From Gammaproteobacteria bacterium (GTDB taxonomy: Bacteria > Pseudomonadota > Gammaproteobacteria > UBA6429 > Thiohalophilaceae): a stretch of DNA of 64,000 bases. This document shows positions 1 through 10,656 of the stretch, piece by piece. Location: NCBI GenBank assembly GCA_022712915.1, contig JAFLJQ010000267.1:1-64000 (forward strand). The letters are read 5' to 3'. A program made the translations under genes and the position numbers. Position 1 is the first letter of the stretch. Every line of letters starts with the position of its first letter. The notes under the pieces are model-generated. The model saw nothing but the letters and a program-made list of their open reading frames with translations. It had not been told where the DNA came from and did not search any database.

Positions 1-34
1 GCCTCGCTAATTTGGTAGCTTGTTTTTTCTTCAT
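1..34 (-). CDS. 5' edge of an unidentified gene (partial)
   Basis: Only the first 11 codons, reading MKKKQATKLAR, lie in the window. An ATG at position 34 (minus strand) is preceded by AGGGG about 6 bases upstream, which is a good ribosome binding site. The reading frame stays open to the window edge. The basic start does not identify a family. It could be chance, because the region around it looks noncoding. Confidence 0.3.
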   Translation of the reverse strand, partial: MKKKQATKLAR

Positions 35-710
35 CGGATACCCCTGATCACTCGGTTTTTTGTCGAATTGTGTGATCTGATCCGATGGGGTTCAATAAGT
101 TCCCTTATTTTTCAATGAGTTTAAAGATCCTACGTATGTATCGTGGTTAGTCACTTTGTCAGGCACAACACTCACTGGCAGGATATGGTGTACTTCGATT
201 TTTTGTTCCCTCCACACCTGGCACACTCCTGGTTTCTGGATAAAGCTTCAAAAATCGTTCATGGCCCTTTGAATAAACCAAGCTTGTCGGACATGATTGG
301 TAATGTAAAACAGATACCGCGCGACAAAGAAAGTAAATTAAAATACAACAGAGCTCCACGTTATTATTATCACTGCTATTCTGTTCATAGTTAAAAGAAT
401 AGTGTGTTGACCTGCTACTTAATGGCCTAAAGCCATATGGATTAATCCATCATTAATCGGGAAGATCAAAATCAGTGCAAGATTGACAATAGATCAGGAT
501 ATGTAGAGGCTTGCCAGAAAATGAATAGCAGCCCACATGCCCATCCCATCGGTTTAAATCAATCCATTTAAGATATACAATACATGAGGGTTCGAGCACG
601 GCACTGACGCCACTGTCGCAAACCTATGCCCGCAAGATTGAAAAATGTATTTATAGAAGTACTCTTAACCCATATCGTTTAAGAATATTCAGCTGCGATA
701 ACAAATAAAC
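35..710. other. Intergenic region downstream of nuoN
   Basis: About 675 bases without a convincing gene. Both strands carry short open frames (an 83-codon plus frame at 143-394 and a 66-codon minus frame at 159-359), but neither has a ribosome binding site or a recognisable motif, and they overlap each other. The part next to nuoN (581-668) is a degenerate copy of the dispersed repeat described separately. No clear terminator for the nuo transcript is visible. Confidence 0.6.
581..668 (+). repeat. Dispersed palindromic repeat, copy A (partial)
   Basis: The stretch from ACATGAGG through TTCGAGCACGGC.CTGACGCC to TTTATAGAAGT matches the right half of copy B at 24418-24644 in the same order. It lacks the roughly 20-bp segment around GGTGCCGTCC and has no recognisable left end. 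It is therefore a decayed or truncated member. Confidence 0.6.
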
Positions 711-2150
711 CTAATGAGCAATTGCAGCAATACACAGGGCCATCAAACCACCCGGCAAGAGGCCTAGGCCAAGAACCATGAGACTGTTGGTGCTCAATGC
801 GACTTTCAAATCAAGATCAGCAGTAATTGCCTGTGTGTCTTCCGGCTTATCAAAGTACATCAGCTTAATCATGCGCAAATAATAGAAAGCACCAATGATA
901 GAGAAAATAACGGCCACAACCGCCAGCCAAAGCAGGCTATCGGCCGCAACAACTTCTTTCAGAACCGCGAATTTGGCCCAGAAACCCAAAAATGGAGGTA
1001 CACCTGCCATAGAGAGCATAAAGATCAACATCATAAAGGCGGCCCATGGGCTACGCTCATTTAGCCCCTTATAATCTGCCAGGTTATCCGCTTCAAAACC
1101 TTTACGACTCAACAGTACGATCATGCCAAAACTACCCAGGCTCATCAATACATAAGACAAGACATAAAACATGGAGGCAGCATAACCTGCCTGTTGCCCG
1201 GTCAAGACGCCAAGCAAAAGAAAACCAACATGTGAAATAGCCGAATAGGCCAACATACGTTTAAGATTTCCCTGGGCAATAGCCACAATATTACCAATAC
1301 CCATCGAAGCGATCGCCAAAATAATCAGGATATCTTGCCAATGAGGTTGCAGAGATGACAATCCATCGACCAACAAACGCATCAACATGGCAAAGGCCGC
1401 TATTTTTGGCGCACTGGCAATATACAAGGTCACCGAGGTGGGTGCGCCATGGTAAACATCCGGCACCCACATATGGAATGGTACTGCACCGAGCTTAAAC
1501 GCAATGCCGACAATCAAAAACACCATGCCAAAAATTGTCAGCTTTTGATCAGAGACTTCAGCTACCTTCTGACTGATCTCTGCCAAATCCAGACTGCCTG
1601 TTACACCATAGATCATAGACATACCATAGAGCAGCATACCCGATGCAATGGCACCCAAAACAAAATATTTCATCGCTGCTTCAGACCCAGCTTTGGAATT
1701 TCTCTGCATAGCGACCATGGCATACATGGATAAGGAAAGCAGTTCCAGTCCAAGATAAATTGTCAACAAATTATGGGCCGATATCAGGATCATCATGCCC
1801 AGCACACCAAACAGGCCTAAAACATAAAATTCGCCCTTAAACATATCCCGTTGACGCAGGTAGTCCTTGGCATAAAGGAACACGATGAACACCGAGATAT
1901 AAACACCCAGTTTCAAGACATCTGACATAGAATCACGAACAAAAGTATTACTGAAGGTAAACTGAGTTTCAGTTGTAAAAGTAAAAAGTGTTAGAAGAAA
2001 GACAATCAATAATGATGCTTGTGACAACAGGTAGGTTATGATTCTGTTCTCCTGCTTAACAAACAGATCCACTACCAGAATCAAACACGCCAGACTCAGC
2101 AGTGTAATTTCCGGAATAGCAGGTATGATATTGGGTGTTTCAAAATTCAT
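711..2150 (-). CDS. nuoN: NADH-quinone oxidoreductase subunit N
   Basis: Membrane antiporter-like subunit of respiratory complex I, which couples NADH oxidation and quinone reduction to proton export. The 479 residues are almost all hydrophobic helices, with the proton-conducting antiporter domain from about residue 125 to 420. Conserved charged sites are visible: Glu136 in [11 protein letters not shown] and Lys219 in [15 protein letters not shown]. Length matches the family. It is the last gene of the nuo operon, 25 bases after nuoM. Identity is certain from sequence and position. Confidence 0.97.
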   Translation of the reverse strand: MNFETPNIIPAIPEITLLSLACLILVVDLFVKQENRIITYLLSQASLLIVFLLTLFTFTTETQFTFSNTFVRDSMSDVLKLGVYISVFIVFLYAKDYLRQRDMFKGEFYVLGLFGVLGMMILISAHNLLTIYLGLELLSLSMYAMVAMQRNSKAGSEAAMKYFVLGAIASGMLLYGMSMIYGVTGSLDLAEISQKVAEVSDQKLTIFGMVFLIVGIAFKLGAVPFHMWVPDVYHGAPTSVTLYIASAPKIAAFAMLMRLLVDGLSSLQPHWQDILIILAIASMGIGNIVAIAQGNLKRMLAYSAISHVGFLLLGVLTGQQAGYAASMFYVLSYVLMSLGSFGMIVLLSRKGFEADNLADYKGLNERSPWAAFMMLIFMLSMAGVPPFLGFWAKFAVLKEVVAADSLLWLAVVAVIFSIIGAFYYLRMIKLMYFDKPEDTQAITADLDLKVALSTNSLMVLGLGLLPGGLMALCIAAIAH

Positions 2151-2175
2151 TCAGGCTGACCTTATATTAATGTCT

Positions 2176-3693
2176 TTATAACTTACTCTGAGTCATGTGT
2201 GCCACCAAATTGACGACACTGGCATCCATCACTTCCAGTAACGGAGCCGGCCAGATACCAAATAACAATACCATGAAAGCCAAAATCGTCAGGAACATGA
2301 ACTCACGACGATTGATATCCTGTAACTTAGCAACTCCATCGTTTACGACTTCACCAAAAATAACCCGCTTGATCATCCACAATGTATAGGCCGCCCCAAT
2401 GATTAAAGTGGTCGAAGCCAGGAAAGCAAACCAGAAGTTAGCCTTGAAACTGCTCAGGATAACCATAAATTCACCAACAAAGCCCGAGGTACCCGGCAAA
2501 CCTGTGTTAGCCATGGCAAATAACACCATAAACCCAGCAAAGACAGGCATAGTGTTGACCACACCACCATAGTCTTTAATCATGCGGCTATGCATACGGT
2601 CATACATGATGCCAACGCACAAGAACAATGCACCGGAAATAAACCCGTGCGAAATCATTTGCACTATGCCACCTTCAATCCCCATCACGGCTCCATCATA
2701 GCTACCGGTATTGGCATAGATTCGCCAGGCGATAAAGAAGCCAAGCGTGACAAAACCCATATGTGCGATAGAAGAATAGGCAATCAATTTCTTCATATCC
2801 TGCTGTACTAGCGCTACAAAGCCGATGTAAACCACCGCTATCAGTGATAAGGAAATCATTAACCAATCAAGAGATTGACTGGCATCCGGCGTGATTGGTA
2901 ATGAAAAACGCAGGAAGCCGTAGGCTCCCAGCTTCAACATAATAGCCGCCAGAATGACGGAGCCACCTGTAGGCGCTTCAACGTGGGCATCCGGTAACCA
3001 GGTATGTACTGGCCACATGGGCACCTTGACCGCAAAGGCCACCAGGAAGGCAATAAATACCCACGTCTGTGCCTCAAGGCTAAATTTATATTGATGGTAA
3101 TCCAGAATCTCGAAGCTGCCTGTCTTGAAATACAGATACAACAAGGCAATCAACATGAACACTGAACCAAAGAAGGTATAGAGGAAGAACTTGATCGTTG
3201 CATAGACCCGGTTTGGCCCACCCCATACCCCAATAATGATGAACATGGGGATCAACATCGCTTCCCAGAACACATAAAAAAGAGCAGCATCCATGGCAGC
3301 AAATACACCATTCACTAAACCTTCCATTATCAGGAAGGCCGCCATGTACTGGGACTGTTTGAACTTAATCACTTCCCATCCGGCAACAACCACAATAACT
3401 GTCATAAAGGTTGTGAGCAGAATAAGCGGCATAGAAATGCCGTCCACACCCAGGTGGTAGTTAATGTTGAAAGCCGTGATCCAGGGGGTATTTTCCTGGA
3501 ACTGCATCAACGGGGTGCCTAACTGAAAATCACTATACAGAGGGATGGACAAGACAAACGTCAGGATAGCCACAAATAGTGACAAGACACGAGTCTGCAT
3601 TGGACGCGACTCTTTTGCTGTCGCCAACACGGCAATACCGCCGATAATCGGTAACCAGATAACCAGGCTTAAAATTGGCCAATCAACAAACAT
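2176..3693 (-). CDS. nuoM: NADH-quinone oxidoreductase subunit M
   Basis: Antiporter-like membrane subunit of complex I, 505 residues and about 14 transmembrane helices. The family signatures are present: a helix with the essential glutamate in FWEAMLIPMFIIIGVWGG (about residues 142-159), the lysine in AFAVKVPMWPVHTWLPDAH, and the broken helix with LIAYSSIAHMGFVTLG. It lies between nuoL and nuoN with short spacers of about 21-25 bases, consistent with one polycistronic transcript. Confidence 0.97.
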   Translation of the reverse strand: MFVDWPILSLVIWLPIIGGIAVLATAKESRPMQTRVLSLFVAILTFVLSIPLYSDFQLGTPLMQFQENTPWITAFNINYHLGVDGISMPLILLTTFMTVIVVVAGWEVIKFKQSQYMAAFLIMEGLVNGVFAAMDAALFYVFWEAMLIPMFIIIGVWGGPNRVYATIKFFLYTFFGSVFMLIALLYLYFKTGSFEILDYHQYKFSLEAQTWVFIAFLVAFAVKVPMWPVHTWLPDAHVEAPTGGSVILAAIMLKLGAYGFLRFSLPITPDASQSLDWLMISLSLIAVVYIGFVALVQQDMKKLIAYSSIAHMGFVTLGFFIAWRIYANTGSYDGAVMGIEGGIVQMISHGFISGALFLCVGIMYDRMHSRMIKDYGGVVNTMPVFAGFMVLFAMANTGLPGTSGFVGEFMVILSSFKANFWFAFLASTTLIIGAAYTLWMIKRVIFGEVVNDGVAKLQDINRREFMFLTILAFMVLLFGIWPAPLLEVMDASVVNLVAHMTQSKL

Positions 3694-3714
3694 TCAGTTT
3701 ACCTTTTTTATATT

Positions 3715-5679
3715 TTACGCTAGTACAAACACGCCAAGCAGGAATAACAAACCAAAGATCATGGCAAAGGCATAGTTATAGAGATAACCGGTTTGCAAAC
3801 GTCTAACAATACCCGCGATCCAACCGACCGTTTTAGCCGAACCATTGATGATCACACCATCAATCACCCGCACATCCCCATTTTGCCACAATAATTTTCC
3901 CAAAAAACGGCTGCCACCAGCAAAGACAATTTCATTAAACCGATCAACATAATATTTATTATCCAGAACCTTATGTACAAATTTCAATTTGTCCTGAATC
4001 ATGCCAGGAATATCGGGACGTTTCATGTACAGAAACCAGGCGGTGGCTACACCCGCCAGAGCAAGCCAGAATGGCCAAGTAACCAATGAGTGTAATATCA
4101 TGCCAAACGGCCCATGATAATTTTCAGCTAATTGGCCGAGCACATCATGTTGCGGTAACACTTTAATCGCATCACCAAAGAAATTACCAAAAGACATATC
4201 GCTCACGAATATAAAACCGATAATGACAGAAGGGATCGCTAACAGAATTAAGGGTACGGTCACGACCCATGATGGCTCATGCAGGTGAGAACGGGTATGT
4301 TCGTCCATCCTTTCCTTACCATGAAACACCAGGAAATACATTCGGAAGCTGTACAAGGCAGTCACAAATACCCCGCCTAATACCGCAAAATAGGCAAAAC
4401 CCGATCCCGGAATAGTTGAAAGACCAACGGCTTCAATAATGGAGTCCTTGGAAAAAAAGCCGGCAAAGCCAGGTGCCCCAATCAGCGCCAGTGAACCGAT
4501 TAAGGAAGTAATCCAGGTGATAGGCATGTATTTTCGCAGACCACCCATCTTGCGCATATCCTGCTCGTGGTGCATGGCAATAATAACCGAACCTGCCGCG
4601 AGGAAAAGAAGCGCTTTGAAAAAGGCATGCGTCATGAGATGGAAAATACCGGCCGCATAGGCCGAGGCACCCAAAGCAACAGTCATGTAACCCAGTTGCG
4701 ATAAAGTTGAGTAAGCTACGACACGCTTAATATCATTTTGCACCAGACCTAACAAGCCCATGAAGAGAGCCGTAATCGCACCGATAACAATGACGAAGCT
4801 AAGTGCCGTTTCTGATAATTCAAACAAGGGTGACATTCTTGCCACCATATAAATACCGGCAGTCACCATGGTCGCGGCATGAATCAAAGCAGAAATCGGG
4901 GTTGGGCCCTCCATGGAATCAGGCAACCAGACATGCAAGGGAACCTGAGCCGATTTACCCATGGCACCAATGAACAGACAAATACAGATCAAGGTCAAGA
5001 CAGACCAGTCACTACCTGGAATAATCTGAATGGTTTTGCCGACAACGGAATCAGTATTGGCAAAGACCGTCGCATAATCCAGGGTACCAAAATACATCAA
5101 GACCCCGGCAATCCCCAGCAGGAATCCAAAGTCACCCACGCGGTTAACAAGGAAGGCCTTCATATTGGCGTAGATCGCCGTTTCTTTTTTGAACCAGAAA
5201 CCAATCAGCAGATAGGAAATCAGCCCTACGGCCTCCCAGCCGAAGAATAACTGCATGAAGTTGTTGGACATCACCAACATCAACATAGAAAACGTAAACA
5301 ATGATATATAACTGAAAAAACGTTGGTAACCAGGATCACCGTGCATATAACCAATAGTATAGATATGCACCATAAGTGAAACAAAGGTCACGACCACCAT
5401 CATCATAGCCGACAACTTGTCGATCAGAAAACCGATCTCAAATTTAACACCATCACTCACCAGCCAGGTGTAAACAGAACCATTAAAGGGGTCTGCACCA
5501 TCGAACACCATGTGCTTGAAAACAATGATGGATAATACACAGGAAACGCCCACACCTATGATAGTTACCCAATGGGCTCCAGCACGGCCAACTTTTTTAC
5601 CAAACAAACCGGCAATGATTGAACCAATTAATGGTGCCAACACGATCCAGATATAGATTGTCTGCATATTATCCGGCAT
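3715..5679 (-). CDS. nuoL: NADH-quinone oxidoreductase subunit L
   Basis: Distal antiporter-like subunit of complex I. At 654 residues it has the usual N-terminal domain, the proton_antipo_M core with FFGWEAVGLISYLLIGFW and GKSAQVPLHVWLPDSMEG, and a long C-terminal extension containing the lateral helix that lies along NuoM and NuoN. The final hydrophobic helix (YNYAFAMIFGLLFLLGVFVLA) anchors that arm. It follows nuoK by only 3 bases, so the two are probably translationally coupled. Confidence 0.97.
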   Translation of the reverse strand: MPDNMQTIYIWIVLAPLIGSIIAGLFGKKVGRAGAHWVTIIGVGVSCVLSIIVFKHMVFDGADPFNGSVYTWLVSDGVKFEIGFLIDKLSAMMMVVVTFVSLMVHIYTIGYMHGDPGYQRFFSYISLFTFSMLMLVMSNNFMQLFFGWEAVGLISYLLIGFWFKKETAIYANMKAFLVNRVGDFGFLLGIAGVLMYFGTLDYATVFANTDSVVGKTIQIIPGSDWSVLTLICICLFIGAMGKSAQVPLHVWLPDSMEGPTPISALIHAATMVTAGIYMVARMSPLFELSETALSFVIVIGAITALFMGLLGLVQNDIKRVVAYSTLSQLGYMTVALGASAYAAGIFHLMTHAFFKALLFLAAGSVIIAMHHEQDMRKMGGLRKYMPITWITSLIGSLALIGAPGFAGFFSKDSIIEAVGLSTIPGSGFAYFAVLGGVFVTALYSFRMYFLVFHGKERMDEHTRSHLHEPSWVVTVPLILLAIPSVIIGFIFVSDMSFGNFFGDAIKVLPQHDVLGQLAENYHGPFGMILHSLVTWPFWLALAGVATAWFLYMKRPDIPGMIQDKLKFVHKVLDNKYYVDRFNEIVFAGGSRFLGKLLWQNGDVRVIDGVIINGSAKTVGWIAGIVRRLQTGYLYNYAFAMIFGLLFLLGVFVLA

Positions 5680-5682
5680 ATC

Positions 5683-5988
5683 TTATCCTTTCAGGGTATC
5701 GAGGTCGTCAACATTGATCGTACGTTTACTACGGAACAGTACAACCAGAATAGCCAAACCAATGGCAGCTTCTGCCGCAGCAACAGTCAGGATGAAAAAC
5801 ACAAAGACCTGACCAGAAATATCACCCAGATAATGAGAAAAGGCGATAAAGTTCATATTAACTGCCAACAACATCAATTCGATGGCCATTAACAAAATAA
5901 TTACATTCTTTCGATTAAGAAAGATACCTGCCACACTCAGACAAAACAGGATTGCCCCAAGGATGAGGAAGTCAGAAAGCGCTATCAT
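5683..5988 (-). CDS. nuoK: NADH-quinone oxidoreductase subunit K
   Basis: Small membrane subunit of complex I, 101 residues with three transmembrane helices. The conserved intramembrane glutamates that line the proton path are visible in [13 protein letters not shown] and in the [13 protein letters not shown] helix. Length is typical. It sits between nuoJ and nuoL as in all canonical operons. Confidence 0.96.
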   Translation of the reverse strand: MIALSDFLILGAILFCLSVAGIFLNRKNVIILLMAIELMLLAVNMNFIAFSHYLGDISGQVFVFFILTVAAAEAAIGLAILVVLFRSKRTINVDDLDTLKG

Positions 5989-6005
5989 GATGTTTTCATC
6001 CTCAT

Positions 6006-6611
6006 CTATTTCTTCTTCTCGGAATTCATCGATACCAGACGAATACGGTCATCGCGCTTAACGGCAATCTGTTCTTCTGGTTTCTGGTATTTTGTCGTTG
6101 GCCGACGACGCAAGGTCAGAGCAATGGCCGCCACGATGGCCACCAGCAAAATGACTGCTGCAATCTCAAATGGATAAACATATTTGGTATATAGAACCAG
6201 ACCCAATTCACGGGTGTTATTATAGTCCGCAGCATGCCTGGCAGGCTCGGCAAACTTATCCAGACCAAAATTCACTGAACCCACAACACTAATAAGCATC
6301 CCTGCCATGAGTAACCCAACGAGGACACCAAAAGGCAAGTAACGAATAAAGCCTTCCCGCATTCGGTCTATATTAATATCCAGCATCATCACCACGAACA
6401 GGAACAAAACCATCACCGCACCGACATACACCAGCACCAGAACAATCGCCAGGAATTCGGCTTCCAACACCATCCAGATGATTGCGCAGCTAAAAAAGGT
6501 CAGCACCAAAAACAATGCTGCTTGCACAGGATTGCGTACAGTGATCACCATGGTGGCACTGGCAACCATCACAAGTGCAAAGAAATAAAATATGAATTGT
6601 TCAATACCCAT
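6006..6611 (-). CDS. nuoJ: NADH-quinone oxidoreductase subunit J
   Basis: Membrane subunit of complex I next to the quinone channel, 201 residues and five predicted helices. The pi-bulge helix is recognisable as [21 protein letters not shown] place the start at the ATG at 6611 ([11 protein letters not shown]), with AGGTTG about 8 bases upstream; the reading frame can be extended by three codons only through a TTG. The tail beyond the last helix is basic and hydrophilic ([14 protein letters not shown]...). Confidence 0.95.
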   Translation of the reverse strand: MGIEQFIFYFFALVMVASATMVITVRNPVQAALFLVLTFFSCAIIWMVLEAEFLAIVLVLVYVGAVMVLFLFVVMMLDINIDRMREGFIRYLPFGVLVGLLMAGMLISVVGSVNFGLDKFAEPARHAADYNNTRELGLVLYTKYVYPFEIAAVILLVAIVAAIALTLRRRPTTKYQKPEEQIAVKRDDRIRLVSMNSEKKK

Positions 6612-6629
6612 AAAAATCAATCAACCTGT

Positions 6630-7118
6630 TTAGCGGTATGCTGCATCCTGTTTACGTGCGGCGGCAATCTGTGCCTCATGTTTATCACCCACTGCCAGCA
6701 GTTTTTCCTTGGTCATATAAAGATCACCGCGTTCCTCACCGTGATATTCAAAAATATGTGTCTCGACAATTGAGTCCACCGGACATGACTCTTCACAAAA
6801 ACCACAGAAGATACACTTGGTCAAGTCGATATCATAGCGAGTAGTACGGCGACTACCATCAGCGCGTTGTTCTGATTCAATAGTAATCGCCAGTGCAGGA
6901 CATACTGCCTCACATAATTTACAAGCAATACACCGTTCTTCCCCATTAGGATAACGTCGCAAGGCATGCAGCCCACGAAAACGATTCGACAACGGAGTTT
7001 TATCTTCCGGGTACTGTTGTGTCATCTTGCGAGCAAAAAAATGTCTACCCGTCACACCCAAGCCCTTTCTCAATTCCGAAAGAAACAGGCTTCTTAAAAA
7101 ACGTACCAAGTTATTCAT
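6630..7118 (-). CDS. nuoI: NADH-quinone oxidoreductase subunit I
   Basis: Ferredoxin-like subunit carrying clusters N6a and N6b, which pass electrons from the peripheral arm towards N2. Two complete 4Fe-4S motifs are visible: [12 protein letters not shown] and [12 protein letters not shown]. The 162-residue length is normal. An amphipathic N-terminus, rich in basic and hydrophobic residues, anchors it on the membrane. It lies between nuoH and nuoJ. Confidence 0.97.
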   Translation of the reverse strand: MNNLVRFLRSLFLSELRKGLGVTGRHFFARKMTQQYPEDKTPLSNRFRGLHALRRYPNGEERCIACKLCEAVCPALAITIESEQRADGSRRTTRYDIDLTKCIFCGFCEESCPVDSIVETHIFEYHGEERGDLYMTKEKLLAVGDKHEAQIAAARKQDAAYR

Positions 7119-7140
7119 AATTTGCTCTTACGCCCTTTTC

Positions 7141-8223
7141 TTATACCGCATTCCACCATGGACCCACTTCAGCCAGAACCAGCAGGCCAACAACCAGTAA
7201 CCAAACGATGGTAATTGGAATAAATACCTTCCAGCCCAAGCGCATAATCTGATCATAACGATAGCGTGGAAATGTAGCTCGCATCCAGAGGAAGAAAAAC
7301 AGGATGAAGGCAGTCTTGAGCAACAGCCAGTGAATACCAGAACCCAATACATCACCTAAAACAGGAACTGCCAACACAGATTCTGGCAGAATGCCTTGCA
7401 GGGGTGATAACCAGCCGCCCAGAAACATAATCGATGCCAGAGCAGAAATCAGGATCATGTTAGCGTATTCCGCCAGGAAGAATACAGCAAAGGCCATGCC
7501 GGAATATTCAACATGAAAACCAGCAACAATTTCTGATTCACCTTCAGATACATCGAAAGGCGCGCGATTGGTTTCTGCCAGACCCGCGATAAAATAAATA
7601 ATAAACAAAGGAAACAGGGGTAACCAGAACCAGTGGACGACACTACCTGACTGGGCTCGCACAATATCACCGAGATTTAAACTGCCCGCCGCCAGCAACA
7701 CACCCACCAAAGCAAAGCCCATGGCAATTTCATAGGAGACGATTTGTGCTGCAGAGCGCATTGCTCCTAACAAGGCGTATTTGGAGTTAGATGACCAGCC
7801 TGCGATGATGACACCATAAACACCAACCGACATCACCGCCAACACATAGAGCAAACCGGCATTGACGTCAGCCAGCGCCATTCCATCATCAAAAGGTATC
7901 ACTGCCCAGGCTGCCAGCGCAGGGGCAATGGCTAATACCGGACTAATCAGAAACAGGTATTTATTTGAGCCTGTTGGAATGATAATTTCTTTGAACATCA
8001 ACTTCACGGCATCAGCAATAGGCTGTAACCAGCCCTTGGGTCCGACCCGATTTGGACCAAGACGCACCTGCATATAACTAATAACTTTCCGCTCGGCATA
8101 GGTCAAATAAGCCACACACAACATTAACGGCAAGGTTATGGCAACGATTTTCATAATGATAAACGTCATCGTTTGCACACCTTGCGGCAGGCTGGAGAAA
8201 ATTGTTTCGACCCATTCAAACAT
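7141..8223 (-). CDS. nuoH: NADH-quinone oxidoreductase subunit H
   Basis: Membrane subunit that forms the quinone-binding chamber with NuoB and NuoD. It has eight hydrophobic helices and the conserved loops [26 protein letters not shown] and [26 protein letters not shown] in shortened or full form (residues about 40-65 and 205-230). I chose the ATG at 8223 (MFEWVETIF), 360 residues, because the longer frame would need a TTG and an AGG motif lies 8-9 bases before this ATG. Confidence 0.96.
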   Translation of the reverse strand: MFEWVETIFSSLPQGVQTMTFIIMKIVAITLPLMLCVAYLTYAERKVISYMQVRLGPNRVGPKGWLQPIADAVKLMFKEIIIPTGSNKYLFLISPVLAIAPALAAWAVIPFDDGMALADVNAGLLYVLAVMSVGVYGVIIAGWSSNSKYALLGAMRSAAQIVSYEIAMGFALVGVLLAAGSLNLGDIVRAQSGSVVHWFWLPLFPLFIIYFIAGLAETNRAPFDVSEGESEIVAGFHVEYSGMAFAVFFLAEYANMILISALASIMFLGGWLSPLQGILPESVLAVPVLGDVLGSGIHWLLLKTAFILFFFLWMRATFPRYRYDQIMRLGWKVFIPITIVWLLVVGLLVLAEVGPWWNAV

Positions 8224-8257
8224 ATATATACCTGACAATACGTCTCTTTATCATTAT

Positions 8258-10636
8258 CTAACTTTTGACCAATTCAACTAAACCGTAACTGCTACCAAGC
8301 TGTTCACTCCCCACCACGCCAACAGGCACCATGACGCAATTTTCCGGCACTCGATCATCAATCACAACGGGCAAAGTTGCCTGTGTGCCACTTTGCAGAA
8401 TCGTGCCCTGCTCCAAACCATTCAACTTGGTACCAGCCAGTGTTTTGGCATTAATATACATCGCCGCATTAATCGCATCTTTTGTTAATTGCAGGGCTTG
8501 CGAACGACGCACAATATTATCCGCCGCATAGATCGGTAAGTGGCCGATCCTGTTTAACTGTGCTGTTGCTGTCTTCAAACTGGTTGGACTACGCCACTCT
8601 GTCCGTGAAGTGGCAACCACACTATCACAAAGTGCCTGACACTCATCACGGACTTCTATAGAGGAGAGGTAATCAAAACCATCCAGCTCAAGCAGATTAC
8701 CAAGCACACGCAATACCTTCCAGGCCGGTTTAGTATCTCCCGTGGGTTTAACGCTGGCGGCAAAACTCTGCCAACGTCCTTCGATATTCACGAAGGTGCC
8801 GGGCGTTTCTGAAAAGGTGGAAACCGGTAAAATAACATCCGCATAAGATTTCATAGCCTCGGTCATATAAGGCGTCAGACAAACCACAAAATCACTCTCG
8901 TGCAATTTGTTCAATGCAATAGCAGGTTCTGCCACATCATATTCCGGTTCCAGGTTTAATAAAATCAGACCACTCATCGCTTTGCTTAACATCTCGTGAC
9001 TGTTCAATCCAGATTGACTTACCGCTACACCTGCCGGGCCACGATGTGGGACAGCGCCAGCCAGATAGGCACCGGTACTGTTCGCGCCAACTGACAAATA
9101 CCCCAGTTTGGCATTTGTCTGCTGGGCAATGACATTGGCCAGGGCGCGAATGGTGGCAAAGTCAGGTTGGGTCATCGCCTGGGTACCGAGGAATACCGAT
9201 GCATTGTCTGACGAATACAGATGTTTGGCGATATTAACATGCACATCATGAGCATCAATATTAACCAATAATTCGGCCAGCCCTGTCGGGGCGCGCTCCC
9301 CGCTGAGAGACAAAAGTACTTTGCAAATTGCAGCCAGTTCCCGGGCCATACTAATCGGATTAGTAACAATATTCTCTGTGACCGGAAAATTAAATTCATA
9401 ATCCATTGCATTGACAAACATCATCTGCGCACCCTTGAGTGCTGCCTTACGCAGGCGATGAGAAATGATCGGCTGATCTTTACGCACATTGGAACCAATC
9501 AAAAGAGCTGCACTGATATTTTCCAGCTCCACTATCGACTGACCAAGATTCGGCAGGATCGGTTCAATATCCTGATCGCTGAAGTCTACCTGGCGTGTAC
9601 GGTGGTCGATATTATTTGAACCCAGACCGCGCATTAGTTTCTGCAACAAATGTAGCTCTTCAACCGTTGAACAAGCACTGCCTATCGCACCCAGTTTAGT
9701 TACACCATCAGCCTGTTTGGCACGCTGCAAACCTTCAATGACATAAGACAGGGCCGTCTCCCAATCAACATTCTTCCATGCGTTGCCCTGTTTGATCATC
9801 GGTGAGTTAATGCGGTCATCGCTATAAATACCGGAATAAGCAAAACGATCCCGATCAGATAACCAGACTTCATTGATCACTTCATTCTCCTGCGGCAAAA
9901 CACGCATGACCTTGTTACGACGCACTTCAACTTTCAGGTTCGAACCAACACAATCGTGAGGTGAAATACTCTGGTGCGGCTGGTTTTCCCAAGGGCGGCC
10001 CGTATAACGATAAGGTTTGGAGGTCAGCGCACCGACCGGACACAAATCAATTACATTACCTGACATTTCTGAATCGATGGTAGATTCCACATAAGTGCCG
10101 ATTTCAGTATGCTCGCCTCGACCAGTAGCACCCATTTCTCGCACACCCGCAATTTCCTGTCCAAAGCGAACACAACGAGTGCAATGGATGCAGCGAGTCA
10201 AATCCGTCGCAATCAGGGGGCCAATATTTTTCTCTCGTATAACTCGTTTCTTTTCCGCAAAGCGTGTGACGTCACTACCGAATCCCATAGCAACATCTTG
10301 CAACTCACACTCACCACCCTGATCACAAATCGGGCAATCTAATGGATGATTGATCAGCAGAAACTCCATGACACTCTGCTGCGCTTCCAGTGCCTTGCTT
10401 GATTTAGTCTGCACCTTCATGCCATCGGTGACGGGTGTAGCACAAGCCGGTAAAGGTTTGGGTGCCTTTTCAACATCGACCAGACACATACGGCAATTTG
10501 CAGCAATAGATAACTTTTTGTGATAACAAAAGCGCGGAATGGTAATGCCAGCAACATCGGCTGCTTCAATCACCATACTACCTTGCGGCACCTGTAACTT
10601 GATGCCGTTAATTTCTATGTTTAGCGTATCTGTCAT
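8258..10636 (-). CDS. nuoG: NADH-quinone oxidoreductase subunit G
   Basis: Largest peripheral-arm subunit of complex I, 792 residues from the ATG at 10636 (MTDTLNIEI). The N-terminal ferredoxin fold holds the 2Fe-2S site N1b (CYHKKLSIAANCRMC...C). Next come the His-ligated cluster N5 (HPLDCPICDQGGEC) and N4 (CIHCTRC...CPVGAL). The rest is a molybdopterin-oxidoreductase-like domain without cofactor. The extra CxxCxxxC site for cluster N7, known from E. coli and Thermus, is not present. An alternative start 11 codons upstream would overlap nuoF by 13 bases. Confidence 0.96.
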   Translation of the reverse strand: MTDTLNIEINGIKLQVPQGSMVIEAADVAGITIPRFCYHKKLSIAANCRMCLVDVEKAPKPLPACATPVTDGMKVQTKSSKALEAQQSVMEFLLINHPLDCPICDQGGECELQDVAMGFGSDVTRFAEKKRVIREKNIGPLIATDLTRCIHCTRCVRFGQEIAGVREMGATGRGEHTEIGTYVESTIDSEMSGNVIDLCPVGALTSKPYRYTGRPWENQPHQSISPHDCVGSNLKVEVRRNKVMRVLPQENEVINEVWLSDRDRFAYSGIYSDDRINSPMIKQGNAWKNVDWETALSYVIEGLQRAKQADGVTKLGAIGSACSTVEELHLLQKLMRGLGSNNIDHRTRQVDFSDQDIEPILPNLGQSIVELENISAALLIGSNVRKDQPIISHRLRKAALKGAQMMFVNAMDYEFNFPVTENIVTNPISMARELAAICKVLLSLSGERAPTGLAELLVNIDAHDVHVNIAKHLYSSDNASVFLGTQAMTQPDFATIRALANVIAQQTNAKLGYLSVGANSTGAYLAGAVPHRGPAGVAVSQSGLNSHEMLSKAMSGLILLNLEPEYDVAEPAIALNKLHESDFVVCLTPYMTEAMKSYADVILPVSTFSETPGTFVNIEGRWQSFAASVKPTGDTKPAWKVLRVLGNLLELDGFDYLSSIEVRDECQALCDSVVATSRTEWRSPTSLKTATAQLNRIGHLPIYAADNIVRRSQALQLTKDAINAAMYINAKTLAGTKLNGLEQGTILQSGTQATLPVVIDDRVPENCVMVPVGVVGSEQLGSSYGLVELVKS

Positions 10637-10656
10637 CTTTTTCGTTAAACCTTCGC

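Noticed and set aside
143-394. 83-codon plus-strand frame as a gene
   Set aside because: No ribosome binding site, overlaps an opposite frame of similar size, no recognisable motif and odd composition (many His, Trp, Tyr).
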